From: Gemmatimonadota bacterium
GTDB lineage: Bacteria; Gemmatimonadota; Gemmatimonadetes; Gemmatimonadales; GWC2-71-9
DNA: 15,668 bases
Assembly: GCA_027294815.1 (NCBI GenBank)
Contig: JAPULP010000270.1
Location: forward strand, 1 to 15,668
Reading direction: 5' to 3'
The notes under the pieces were generated by a model. It saw nothing but the letters and a program-made list of their open reading frames with translations. It was not told the origin of the DNA and did not search any database. This document shows, one piece after another, positions 1-7,277 of the stretch (the stretch's first letter is position 1; each line of letters begins with the position of its first letter). A program made the translations under genes and the position numbers.

Positions 1-573
1 ATAGTCAGCCTGCGATTGCCACGCCACACAAGGAGCGAGACACCGATGGATGTGATAGTCCAAACACGGCCGCTCCGGACGGTCGGCCGGTAGGTCGTAG
101 TGGCACGATCGGACGGTGAAGATGCGCCGAATCACGCGCAGCGTTCTTCGCAGCACGCCCACGTCGGTGTACGGCCCGAAATACAGCGCGCCTTCGATAT
201 CGAGACGTCGTACGACCAACACGCGTGGAAACGGCTCGCCCACGGTCACCGCAATCCGCGGATAGCTCTTATCATCGCGCAACTTGATGTTGAATTTCGG
301 CTGATACTCCTTGATCAGATTGTTCTCGAGGAGCAAAGCCTGCGGCTCGTTCGGCGCCACGATGGTGTCCAAATCCTCGATCTGGCGCAGCAACAACCGG
401 TGCTTCGGACTATCGCGATAATCGTTGGTGAAATAGTCGCGCACCCGCGTGCGCAGCCGCTTCGCCTTCCCCACATAGATCACCCTTCCCTGGGCGTTCT
501 TCCAGAGATACACGCCGGGACTTTCCGGCAGCGCGGCGATCTTTCGGGCGATCTTCTCGGGAGGTTCTAGCAT
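1..573 (-). CDS. uvrC: UvrABC excinuclease subunit C, N-terminal part (runs off the left edge)
   Basis: UvrC makes both incisions in nucleotide excision repair once UvrA and UvrB have loaded at a DNA lesion. The 191 residues seen hold the GIY-YIG nuclease domain: GVY at 20-22, VIYVGKAK at 31-38, Arg39, and Glu76 in the NEPQALLLENN stretch, which matches the catalytic Arg and Glu of the family. Cys157, Cys170, Cys178 and Cys182 fit the four-cysteine pattern reported to bind an iron-sulfur cluster in UvrC. The remaining roughly 400 residues lie outside the window. The ATG at 573-571 is the first start after an in-frame TAA about 12 codons upstream, and no clear Shine-Dalgarno sequence precedes it. 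It is separated from murJ by 181 bp, so it may have its own promoter. No gene runs antisense here; the open plus-strand frame is a shadow of uvrC. Confidence 0.95.
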   Translation of the reverse strand, partial: MLEPPEKIARKIAALPESPGVYLWKNAQGRVIYVGKAKRLRTRVRDYFTNDYRDSPKHRLLLRQIEDLDTIVAPNEPQALLLENNLIKEYQPKFNIKLRDDKSYPRIAVTVGEPFPRVLVVRRLDIEGALYFGPYTDVGVLRRTLRVIRRIFTVRSCHYDLPADRPERPCLDYHIHRCLAPCVAWQSQADY

Positions 574-610
574 GCAAATCGGGTGCGATGGGGTTATGTA
601 CGACCGTTAA

Positions 611-639
611 TATCTCGCGGATTCCAGGGACAATTTCAA
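611..639 (-). promoter_or_regulatory. Possible sigma-70-like promoter for uvrC
   Basis: On the minus strand TTGAAA (639-634) and GAGATA (616-611) are separated by 17 bases, a canonical spacing. The downstream edge lies about 38 bp before the uvrC start. The -35 box is a good match and the -10 box only fair; an overlapping TATTAA at 613-608 is another -10 candidate. This is the only stretch in the window that looks like a free-standing promoter site, but the evidence is only motif and spacing. Confidence 0.25.
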
Positions 640-671
640 CCGCTTCAAGTAAATCGCCACGGAAACACGAG

Positions 672-740
672 ATTAGGTGTCAGGTTTCAGGTCTCAGGAC
701 GTTAATCCCCTGACACCTGAAACCTAGAACCTGAAACCTC
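672..740. repeat. Inverted array of variant 7-bp repeats forming a long hairpin
   Basis: Two runs of 7-bp units face each other. The left run (672-699) reads attaggt, gtcaggt, ttcaggt, ctcagga. The right run (709-740) reads cctgaca, cctgaaa, cctagaa, cctgaaa, cctc. Positions 683-698 pair with 709-724 as a 16-bp stem with one C-C mismatch around a 10-base loop. The element starts about 15 bp beyond the murJ stop codon and precedes uvrC. No T-run follows on the transcribed strand, so it is not a textbook intrinsic terminator, though it may still form a transcript-end or processing hairpin. The rest of the 574-754 spacer shows only the possible promoter. Confidence 0.85.
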
Positions 741-754
741 GTCTACCGTGGCTA

Positions 755-2308
755 TCAACTAGAGCCATCTGGCGCGCGCAGCCGGAACACCTCCTGCGCA
801 TCGGGATGCTTGAGCAAGACCACCGTCGCGATGTACACCACCCCGAAGGTGCCCAGCACGACGACCGCGTCGACGAGAACCTGACCCGACGAGACTGCGC
901 GCTCGACCACCAGCGCTGTGCCGGTGGCGACGAGCGAGGCTCCGAGCGTCATGACGATGGATCCCCGCTCGCGTCGGCCGACGATCGGGCCGGTCCGCCG
1001 TTCCAAGAACACATAATTGAGCAACAGGTTCACGTACGCCGCGATTGCAGACCCGAGGGCGATACCGGCGACGCCCAGGAATTGCATGAACGTCACCGCG
1101 AGTCCCGCGGCGAGCACCACGGTAACGGCCGCCACCCGTACAGGTGTGCGCGTGTCACCCAACGCATAGTGGCCCGACGTCAACAGCCGCACCGACGCTT
1201 GGGCCGGCAACCCGATGGCATACGCCGCCAACACACCGGTCACGACCTCGGTTTGCGTCACATCAAAGCTTCCGGTTTGGAAGAGCGCTCCGACGACGTG
1301 TGAACCCAGAGCCGCAAACACAAAAGCCGATGGAATGACGAAAAACGCGACCCGCCGCGCCCCATCCCCAAGACGATCCTTCGTCGCTTCGGCAGACGCC
1401 GTCGCGGCGTCTCGGCTCAGCTCCGGAAGCGCTGCGGCCGCCACGCTGATACCAAAGAGCGACACGGGCAGGATCGCGAGCAGCTGCGCATAGCCGAGAA
1501 AGGCCACACCTCCCGTGCCAGTGAAGGATCCCAATTGTGTGTCAATCAGGCTGGAGATCTGCCACACACCGGCCCCGAACACCACTGGAAACCACGTACG
1601 CAACACAGTCCCCACACCCGGCGCTCCGAGCTGGAGCGTCCAGCGAAGAGCACCGGCCACCCGAATGGCCGCGGGGAGTTGCACCAACACCTGAAGCACG
1701 CTACCGAGCAAGGCACCCCAGGCGAGGGCAGTAATCAGCTCGGTGCCCCGCCAACCGGCGAACCATGTTCCAAAGGCAAGGAGCGTTGCAATCTGTGCGA
1801 TGTTCCACAACGTGGGTGCGGCGTACGACAGGAAGAACCGGCGATGTGTGTTCAATACGCCGAGACACCACGCCGAGAGGATCATCACGCCGGCCATCGG
1901 GAACAGGATTCGAACCAAACCGATGGTGAGGTCGCGGGTGGGGTCGTCGAAGCCAAGGGCGACCAGATCCGTGATGATCGGCGCGAGTACAGCACCAAGC
2001 GTTGCGCCAACGACGGCCACGATCACCAGAAGGGAGGCCACGACGCTCGACAGGCGCCGGGCCGCATCCTCCTCGTCACGCTCCAACATTGACGCGTACA
2101 CCGGAATAAACGAGGCGGCCAGTGTACCCTCGCCAAGCAGATTCCTAATGATGTTGGGAATACGCAGCGCCGCGCGAAACGCATCGGCTTCGTGGCCACT
2201 ACCGAAATAGTGAGCGAAGACTCTCTCTCGAACCAAACCGAGGATTCGTGTTAGAAAGATGCCGGCTGCAACCCTTCCAGCCGGACGTCCCCGGGCGCCA
2301 GCCTTCAT
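755..2308 (-). CDS. murJ: Lipid II flippase MurJ
   Basis: MurJ is an inner-membrane transporter of the MOP superfamily that flips the peptidoglycan precursor lipid II to the periplasmic face. The 517-residue product has the family length and a long series of hydrophobic segments consistent with about 14 membrane helices. The N-terminal signature is intact: RILGLVRE at 21-28, then ADAF at 41-44 and IRNLLGEGTLAASFIPVY at 54-71. Arg21, Arg27, Asp42 and Arg55 fall at a constant offset of three from the essential E. coli residues Arg18, Arg24, Asp39 and Arg52, as I recall them. The ATG shares its A with the bshC stop codon (TAATG), so translation is probably coupled to bshC. It is the last gene of the long unit. 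Confidence 0.97.
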   Translation of the reverse strand: MKAGARGRPAGRVAAGIFLTRILGLVRERVFAHYFGSGHEADAFRAALRIPNIIRNLLGEGTLAASFIPVYASMLERDEEDAARRLSSVVASLLVIVAVVGATLGAVLAPIITDLVALGFDDPTRDLTIGLVRILFPMAGVMILSAWCLGVLNTHRRFFLSYAAPTLWNIAQIATLLAFGTWFAGWRGTELITALAWGALLGSVLQVLVQLPAAIRVAGALRWTLQLGAPGVGTVLRTWFPVVFGAGVWQISSLIDTQLGSFTGTGGVAFLGYAQLLAILPVSLFGISVAAAALPELSRDAATASAEATKDRLGDGARRVAFFVIPSAFVFAALGSHVVGALFQTGSFDVTQTEVVTGVLAAYAIGLPAQASVRLLTSGHYALGDTRTPVRVAAVTVVLAAGLAVTFMQFLGVAGIALGSAIAAYVNLLLNYVFLERRTGPIVGRRERGSIVMTLGASLVATGTALVVERAVSSGQVLVDAVVVLGTFGVVYIATVVLLKHPDAQEVFRLRAPDGSS

Positions 2309-3843
2309 TACGACCTGGGCATAGGCTCGAGACTCTTGGCCCAGACATCACAATGAGCCTGAGCTTGCTCGATAAAATCCGGTCCGTATTTCACGAGATA
2401 TTGTAGGAGGTTGAACACGCGTTCCTGTGGACGACCAGTTGGAAAGATCGTATTCCTTGCGGTAGCCAGTTGCCGTACCAATACTTCGTTCCGTTGTTTC
2501 AAGCGCGATATCAGTTTTTTCTCGACGTGATCCAACCCGCTTTTCATTTGGTTGCGGGCATGCTCGATTGGTTTTTGGAGCGTTTGATCGATCTGCTTTC
2601 CACCGGCCACGAGCGTCAAGAACTCATCATCTACGACACTCCGCAACCGCTCGAGCGCACCAACTGCATCGGACGGCATGGCATCTTGGACCAGCCGGGC
2701 CTCCAGTTGCCCCTCCGGCGCCGTCAGATCTTCGGGGGTGAGATCGTATCGATCGAGGGTCTTACGGACACGCGCCTCGATGATTCGCGCCGACCAACGC
2801 GCCACGAACCTTTGAGGTGTGACACCGAGGGTATCGAAGACCGGAGCCGTTTGTGGGAAATAGGCCAACTCACCGGGTCCGGCAACATACGCCAACGTCG
2901 GGAGGAGCGCGGCTTCGAGCACCGGCCGCAACAGCACATTTGCCGACAGTCGCTCGGGATCGCTCGCGGCAAGATCCCGCAGCGCCTCGAGTGTCCATTT
3001 TTCATCCGACCGCCTCGTGACAAAATCGCGGCCGTCGATGATCAGCCGATCCCGTCCCAAGTCACCGTCCACCATCACCAGGGTGTTACCGGCTTGGGTC
3101 GAAACCACCACGGATCGTCCAGCCGTCTCCAACTCCTCCGCGCGAATGCGGAGGCGTTCATCCAACGCCGCCGCCTCTTCCAACGCCTTGATCATCCACT
3201 GCGCCGATGCTGCTTTGGCGGCCACGTGTGTGGGACGGAACACCACCAAACCGGCGGGGCCCAGCAGCTCGGCCAGCGCATCTCCAAACGCGGTTGCCAT
3301 ATCATTCCCCGCTCGGTAATGGCGAGTGATCCAGGCCATCGCCTCGGCGCGGAATTCGGTATCGGGTAGTAAGGCACCGGCACGTTCGATGAGAACGTCG
3401 ATGTCCGAGTTCAATGCTTCCTGATGCAGTGGAGTGGATGGCGCGTCGGGTGCGCGCGGGGGAAGTTCCAGTCGCTCGGGTTCGTTCGACGTCGACAACA
3501 GCGTAATGTGGTTGGCTTCGGCAAAATCGTGGTCGTCACCCGCTACCCAAAACACCGGGACCACCGATCGACCGAGTGCCGACTCATACGCCCTTGCCAG
3601 CGCCACCGCCGAGAGAGCTTTGTACAGTGTAAACAGCGGGCCGGTGAAGAGACCCGGTTGCTGTCCGCTGGTCACGCACAAACCGGCCCCGTCGAACAGG
3701 CGATCGATGTTCGCGGCTCCGTTGCCCACGCCCACAAATGCCGGCCGCAACGCCGGGTCGAGACTGATACCGCGACCGGCGTTATCCGGCATTTCAAAGC
3801 CGTTACCGGGCTGAAGCGGCGTCGTCTGAAACTCTAGGGTCAT
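2308..3843 (-). CDS. bshC: Bacillithiol synthase BshC (cysteine-adding enzyme)
   Basis: BshC catalyses the last step of bacillithiol synthesis, joining cysteine to glucosaminyl-malate; bacillithiol is a cytosolic low-molecular-weight thiol. The 511-residue protein is close to the usual length and shows family signatures: TSGQQPGLFTGPLFTLYK at 58-75, VPVFWVAGDDHDFAEANH at 95-112, ANVLLRPV at 301-308 and YVAGPGELAYFPQ at 319-331. A charged helical stretch near 395-460 fits the coiled coil seen in BshC structures. bshA and bshB are not in the window. The ATG overlaps the methyltransferase stop (ATGA) and the TAA overlaps the murJ start. The known phyletic range of bacillithiol genes (Firmicutes, Deinococcota, Bacteroidota/Chlorobi, Acidobacteriota and relatives) supports a non-proteobacterial diderm host. 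Confidence 0.95.
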   Translation of the reverse strand: MTLEFQTTPLQPGNGFEMPDNAGRGISLDPALRPAFVGVGNGAANIDRLFDGAGLCVTSGQQPGLFTGPLFTLYKALSAVALARAYESALGRSVVPVFWVAGDDHDFAEANHITLLSTSNEPERLELPPRAPDAPSTPLHQEALNSDIDVLIERAGALLPDTEFRAEAMAWITRHYRAGNDMATAFGDALAELLGPAGLVVFRPTHVAAKAASAQWMIKALEEAAALDERLRIRAEELETAGRSVVVSTQAGNTLVMVDGDLGRDRLIIDGRDFVTRRSDEKWTLEALRDLAASDPERLSANVLLRPVLEAALLPTLAYVAGPGELAYFPQTAPVFDTLGVTPQRFVARWSARIIEARVRKTLDRYDLTPEDLTAPEGQLEARLVQDAMPSDAVGALERLRSVVDDEFLTLVAGGKQIDQTLQKPIEHARNQMKSGLDHVEKKLISRLKQRNEVLVRQLATARNTIFPTGRPQERVFNLLQYLVKYGPDFIEQAQAHCDVWAKSLEPMPRS

Positions 3844-4562
3844 GACCGTTGAGCCACGAGAATGGTTCGGGGCGTCTCGCCCGTCAACTCGTCCCCGGCA
3901 TAACTGCCAAAACGCTCCACGACGTGCAGGCCAGCAGTCTCCATCATCGCAGTCAAATCGTCCGCGGAGAACAAGCGCACCCGCTCCAGAAAGGTTTCAT
4001 CTTCATCAAGTATGTGCATTTCCTTCACCACGTACTTACCGTCATCGATCAAGCTGCGTTTGATGGCGACGCGCCGTGCGCCAACCACTTGTTCTTCCCG
4101 TGGCACGAGAGTGGATCGAACCGCTTCTGCATTGAGGTAATCCATGAACAACCTGCCACCCGGCCGGAGTACGGCCGCGATCGATCGGATCACTTGTAGG
4201 TGCTCCGCGTCCTCCGCAAAGTAACCAAAGCTCGTAAAGAGATTGACGACGAGGTCAAATGTTTCATCGCGTACTGGCAAGAATCTCATGTCACCGCGCA
4301 CGAGCTTGTCTACGGGTGGATCACCGTGTCGTGCACGGGTCAACAACGGCAACGAAAGATCCAGACCCAGCACGTCGGCGCCGCGCTGAGCCAAACGAAC
4401 CGCATGACGCCCCGGGCCGCACGCCAAATCCAATACACGCGCGCCGTCCAACTTGGCCACGCGATCGACAAGGGATACGGCACGTTCCGCATCGGCGTCA
4501 TCGCGGTGCGGGTACAGTTGGAGGTACTCTTCCCCAAACCACCGCTCAAACCATTCTGTCAC
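3840..4562 (-). CDS. Class I SAM-dependent methyltransferase coupled to bshC; substrate unknown
   Basis: This 240-residue protein has a class I Rossmann methyltransferase core. Motif I is VLDLACGPGRHA at 43-54, the acidic end of strand 2 is in LGLDLS at 65-70, DMRFLP at 91-96 fits the next loop, and LRPGGRLFMDYL at 132-143 is the post-III region. The start is taken as GTG at 4562-4560 because it forms a GTGA overlap with the amrA stop and opens directly on the family-like TEWFERWFGEEY. A longer open frame extends 38 codons upstream inside amrA but has no methyltransferase-like sequence. Its stop overlaps the bshC ATG by four bases. The coupling suggests, but does not prove, a role in bacillithiol chemistry, such as the N-methylation described in Chlorobi. 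A small-molecule or other methyltransferase role remains possible. Confidence 0.85.
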   Translation of the reverse strand: MTEWFERWFGEEYLQLYPHRDDADAERAVSLVDRVAKLDGARVLDLACGPGRHAVRLAQRGADVLGLDLSLPLLTRARHGDPPVDKLVRGDMRFLPVRDETFDLVVNLFTSFGYFAEDAEHLQVIRSIAAVLRPGGRLFMDYLNAEAVRSTLVPREEQVVGARRVAIKRSLIDDGKYVVKEMHILDEDETFLERVRLFSADDLTAMMETAGLHVVERFGSYAGDELTGETPRTILVAQRS

Positions 4563-5101
4563 TCGCCGAACACCTCTGCCTCGAAAACGTTGATGGAAAC
4601 GTTTGGATCTCGCCATGCCGCCGATGGAAGTCCGGCTTTGCGGCACGCCATCGACAGAAACTCGGTCGCATCGCAACCGAACTCTATTGCTACCTGTGGA
4701 AGCAACAACCCGACCTGGTGCCCGCGACGAACGATGATGCCGTGGCGGCCAATGACAATACTGTCGGGATCAACTTCAACTGGTGTGGAGAGGCGTGAAA
4801 TCTCGACCTGCAAATCTGGAACCTCTTCGGGACTGACGGGAGGAAACCGCGGGTCTTGCGTCGCGGCATCGCGCGTCAGCTGTCGCACGACCTCCCCTAA
4901 GGCGCGGTTGGCGTGGGTCTGTCCCAAACACCCCCGCAACACTTCTCCGCATCGCAGCGTGACAAAAACCGCTGCCGGTTCGTCCAAAGCGCCGCCTCTC
5001 GGCGGCTTCCCGGGTTCGCGGCCCTCGGCAACTGCTATGAGGGTTTCGCGAGCATGCGCGAGCAACCGCTTACGGACGGACGGGAGAAGTGGCTCAATCA
5101 C
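4559..5101 (-). CDS. amrA: AmrA/AMMECR1-domain protein
   Basis: A 180-residue protein covering a complete AMMECR1 domain. The hallmark LRGCLG is at 55-60, followed by DPRFPPVSPEE at 83-93, LLLPQVA at 132-138 and FLSMACRKAGLP at 148-159. The family is conserved from archaea to humans; in bacteria it often occurs with a Memo-like protein (AmrB) and a radical SAM protein (AmrS), neither of which is in this window. Its biochemical activity is not settled. The start is taken as GTG at 5101-5099, which overlaps the rlmH stop by 8 bp (GTGATTGA). The open frame continues 53 codons upstream inside rlmH, but that part is low-complexity and unlike the family. Its TGA overlaps the methyltransferase GTG. 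Confidence 0.9.
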   Translation of the reverse strand: MIEPLLPSVRKRLLAHARETLIAVAEGREPGKPPRGGALDEPAAVFVTLRCGEVLRGCLGQTHANRALGEVVRQLTRDAATQDPRFPPVSPEEVPDLQVEISRLSTPVEVDPDSIVIGRHGIIVRRGHQVGLLLPQVAIEFGCDATEFLSMACRKAGLPSAAWRDPNVSINVFEAEVFGE

Positions 5102-5564
5102 CTTTATGGTACGGTTCGCCTTTGAGGATGGTATTGCCACGGTAAATCTGCTCCAAGAGCACGAGCCTCGCCAACTCGTGGGGCAGCGTGAGGTCCGAGA
5201 GCCTGATGGCATCGTCGCACCGGTCCTGCACCGCATCGCCCAACCCGTACGCACCGCCAATCAGGAATGCCAGATCTTGTGGGTCTTGTCTCCACTGATC
5301 GAGCGCCGCCGCGAACGCACGACTATCGAGCTGGCGGCCAGAGCGAGAGAGTGCAACCAACCGAGCGTTTGATGGGGTCGCGCGCAGTATGGCCTTCGCC
5401 TCTTCACGAAGCACAACAGTTCTGCTCTTCGAACCGCGAGCGCCGTCGGGAACCTCGCGCATCCGCAGTTTGATATAGCGGTGGGCCCTCTCAAGATAAT
5501 CTTCACACGCAGCGCGGAGGCTGGGATTGCGCACCCGTCCCACGGCAACCACATGAAACATCAT
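5094..5564 (-). CDS. rlmH: 23S rRNA (pseudouridine1915-N3)-methyltransferase RlmH
   Basis: RlmH is a SPOUT-class SAM enzyme that methylates N3 of pseudouridine 1915 in helix 69 of 23S rRNA on assembled ribosomes. The 156-residue product has the family length. FLIGGAYGLGDAV at 100-112 is the knot region that binds SAM, and the C-terminus has LSDLTLPHELARLVLLEQIY (122-141) followed by LKGEPYHKG, the most conserved end of the family. The start is the first of two consecutive ATG codons (5564-5562), which shares one base with the stop of the upstream 24-codon frame (TGATG); the second ATG (5561-5559) is possible. The open frame runs further upstream into lpxK, but that part is unrelated to RlmH. 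Confidence 0.95.
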   Translation of the reverse strand: MMFHVVAVGRVRNPSLRAACEDYLERAHRYIKLRMREVPDGARGSKSRTVVLREEAKAILRATPSNARLVALSRSGRQLDSRAFAAALDQWRQDPQDLAFLIGGAYGLGDAVQDRCDDAIRLSDLTLPHELARLVLLEQIYRGNTILKGEPYHKGD

Positions 5565-5638
5565 CAAGCATACATCCCGTGAATGCGGTGCACGGCGGCT
5601 ACACGTTCGACCGCCAACATGTAGGCCGCCATCCTCAT
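5564..5638 (-). pseudogene. 24-codon frame resembling the severed C-terminus of a Glu/Leu/Phe/Val dehydrogenase
   Basis: Between lpxK and rlmH lies an ATG-to-TGA frame of 24 codons. Its ATG shares one base with the lpxK stop and its TGA shares one base with the rlmH ATG, so it exactly bridges the two. The peptide begins MRMAAYMLAVERVA and ends HGMYA. This resembles the C-terminal end of bacterial glutamate dehydrogenases, recalled as MRTAAY(I/M)LA(I/V)(D/E)RVA, then RGIYP at the terminus. I count about half of the 24 positions as identical to that pattern. Nothing further upstream is dehydrogenase-like: the same frame has a stop four codons before the ATG. The likeliest reading is a gene-end relic left by a rearrangement, possibly retained as a translational bridge. 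The homology is from memory, not a search. Confidence 0.6.
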
Positions 5639-6666
5639 CAGGCCCCCAAGTCATCGGCCCCGACGACCACGGCGTCCAGGGCCATCTCAAGTTCTGTCTG
5701 GCCAACCTCCCAGTCCACGTCCAACGACGCGACCAAGGGTTCGGGAGCGTCTCCGGGCCACATCGCCCGCAGTTTCACCGCATCTTTTTCGGTGACTACA
5801 ACGTAATCAACCCGGCGGCCCGCTTGCACCATGCGGTCCATATCCTTATCGGTAAACTCGTGGTGATCCTCCAGGGGCAACAGCCGCACCCGGGCGCCGA
5901 ACTCGCTGCATTGGCTCGCGAAAGTATAGGGATCCGCGATACCCGCTGCCGCCAGCACCCGCGACCCGTTCAACGACTCCACCGGCACGCCGTCACCGCT
6001 GAGCAACTCCGTGAAACCGGTAACCCCGAGACGGGCGATGGCCACGGGGCGGTTCCGCGAAATCCTCGCCACCCGGTCCGCCATCCGCTCAGCCGAACGC
6101 AGGTCGGCGCGCTTTCTTGTCACGACGATCAAATCGGCTCGACGAAGCGCCTTGATCCCCTCGCGCCACGGTCCCGCCGGAAGGGTCCAGCGCACGGCGC
6201 GGCCGGATTCGGTGCTCACCAATGCGATGTTCAGATCGCGCACGATGTCCAATCGCTGAAAAGCGTCGTCAAGCACGATAACCTGCGCTCCGTTGCCGGC
6301 CGCTTCCCTCGCGCCCGCCACCCGATCGGGATTCTCGATCACGATGGCCGATTCGCACAGCCGGCGGTGAACCTTGGCCTCGTCACCACCGTACCCTCGA
6401 AGAACAATGCCTGGCTGAAAACCTTGATCGGCGAAGTACCTCGCAATCCAATTGCAAATCGGAGTCTTGCCCGACCCACCCACCGTCAGGTTTCCAACGG
6501 CCACCACCGGAAGAGGTACGTCGGCTTGACGGAGCAAACCAATCCGATACGCACGTGTTCGCATCGCCATCCCAATCCGGTACAAGATCGACGGGGGCAA
6601 CAGGGAGAATCGCGCAAGCCTGGCCGAGATCGAGCGGTCGCTCCACAACCAGATGGGTGTCAGCAT
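5638..6666 (-). CDS. lpxK: Tetraacyldisaccharide 4'-kinase LpxK
   Basis: LpxK is an inner-membrane-associated kinase that phosphorylates the 4' position of the lipid A tetraacyl disaccharide using ATP. The 342 residues carry VAVGNLTVGGSGKTP (Walker A) at 55-69, LRGYGGDE at 89-96, VLDDAFQ at 131-137, TLPAGPWRE at 161-169, the DHHEF motif at 268-272 and VTEKDAVK at 291-298. The N-terminal hydrophobic helix expected for membrane docking is near 20-33. The start ATG (6666-6664) overlaps the acyltransferase stop by 7 bp (ATGCTGA). A longer in-frame extension upstream only reads through the acyltransferase gene in another frame and is not LpxK-like. Two oddities are listed as a finding: the loop between RGYG and GDE is nearly absent, and the usual DDGFQH is DDAFQR. 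Confidence 0.95.
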   Translation of the reverse strand: MLTPIWLWSDRSISARLARFSLLPPSILYRIGMAMRTRAYRIGLLRQADVPLPVVAVGNLTVGGSGKTPICNWIARYFADQGFQPGIVLRGYGGDEAKVHRRLCESAIVIENPDRVAGAREAAGNGAQVIVLDDAFQRLDIVRDLNIALVSTESGRAVRWTLPAGPWREGIKALRRADLIVVTRKRADLRSAERMADRVARISRNRPVAIARLGVTGFTELLSGDGVPVESLNGSRVLAAAGIADPYTFASQCSEFGARVRLLPLEDHHEFTDKDMDRMVQAGRRVDYVVVTEKDAVKLRAMWPGDAPEPLVASLDVDWEVGQTELEMALDAVVVGADDLGA

Positions 6667-7277
6667 CGGGCGGCCTCGCTCACGGCGTCGAGTCGGCGCT
6701 CCAGTAGGCGAGCGGCCTCGGTCCGTGCAACATCCTTCGACAAGCGAAGGGGTGCACCGTAAACGACGTGAAGGCGCGCGAACGGTTTTGGAATGCTGAA
6801 GCCGTCCCACGAGCGAAGCTTCCAGGCAGAAGACGCCCAAGCCGCAACGGGGACGATAGAAGCCTCGGCGATCTGTATGGCCGCAACCACTCCCGGTTTT
6901 ACGACGCCCGCAGGACCACGAGGACCATCGGGTGTCACGGCGATCTCTCCCCCCGCTCGCAAGACACGCAACATTCGCCGAAACGCGCCGAAGCCCCCGC
7001 GGGTCGAGGAGCCACGAATCAAATCGTACCCCCAACCCCGGGCGGCACGGGCGAGGTATCCACCGTCGTCGTGGGCACTCACGACCAGGGAGGTGGAATC
7101 TCCACGGTGGTACCATACAAGCGGTAACAGATGACGGTGCCACAAGGCAAAAGCGAACGGCCGACCGTGGCGACGCAAACCATGCAAGTGCTCGGTCCCG
7201 TAAACTCGGACGCGCCAGGTGAGCCCCAAGAGTGACACGACCCAACGCGCAACCGTCCCTCCCAGACGGTTTCTCAT
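6660..7277 (-). CDS. DUF374-family lysophospholipid acyltransferase-like protein
   Basis: A 205-residue protein of the DUF374 branch of the LPLAT acyltransferase superfamily. Visible motifs are FALWHRHLLPL at 43-53, SAHDDG at 67-72 (corresponding to the acyltransferase His-Asp region), IRGSSTRGG at 87-95, AVTPDGPRGP at 113-122 and WDGFSIPKPFA at 157-167. A hydrophobic N-terminus suggests membrane association. Its position between lpxB and lpxK suggests it adds an acyl chain during or after lipid A assembly, standing in for LpxL/LpxM-type late acyltransferases; that role is inferred from context. The ATG overlaps the lpxB stop (ATGA) and its stop lies inside the lpxK start. The acyl donor and acceptor cannot be read from the sequence. 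Confidence 0.9.
   Translation of the reverse strand: MRNRLGGTVARWVVSLLGLTWRVRVYGTEHLHGLRRHGRPFAFALWHRHLLPLVWYHRGDSTSLVVSAHDDGGYLARAARGWGYDLIRGSSTRGGFGAFRRMLRVLRAGGEIAVTPDGPRGPAGVVKPGVVAAIQIAEASIVPVAAWASSAWKLRSWDGFSIPKPFARLHVVYGAPLRLSKDVARTEAARLLERRLDAVSEAARC

Noticed and set aside
683..724. Hairpin considered as a rho-independent terminator of murJ
   Set aside because: The stem is strong but no T-run follows on the transcribed strand, so it is reported as an inverted repeat only.
5102..5260. 53-codon N-terminal extension of amrA inside rlmH
   Set aside because: The extension is the rlmH 3' end in another frame and has no AMMECR1 similarity; the GTG at 5101 overlaps the rlmH stop as expected for coupling.
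4200..5372. Long plus-strand open frame (390 codons) across the methyltransferase, amrA and rlmH
   Set aside because: It lies antisense to three well-recognised, overlapping genes, has no family-like motif, and its composition is that of a GC-rich reverse-frame shadow.
6667..7245. 193-codon N-terminal extension of lpxK
   Set aside because: It merely reads the acyltransferase gene in another frame; LpxK homology starts at the ATG at 6666.
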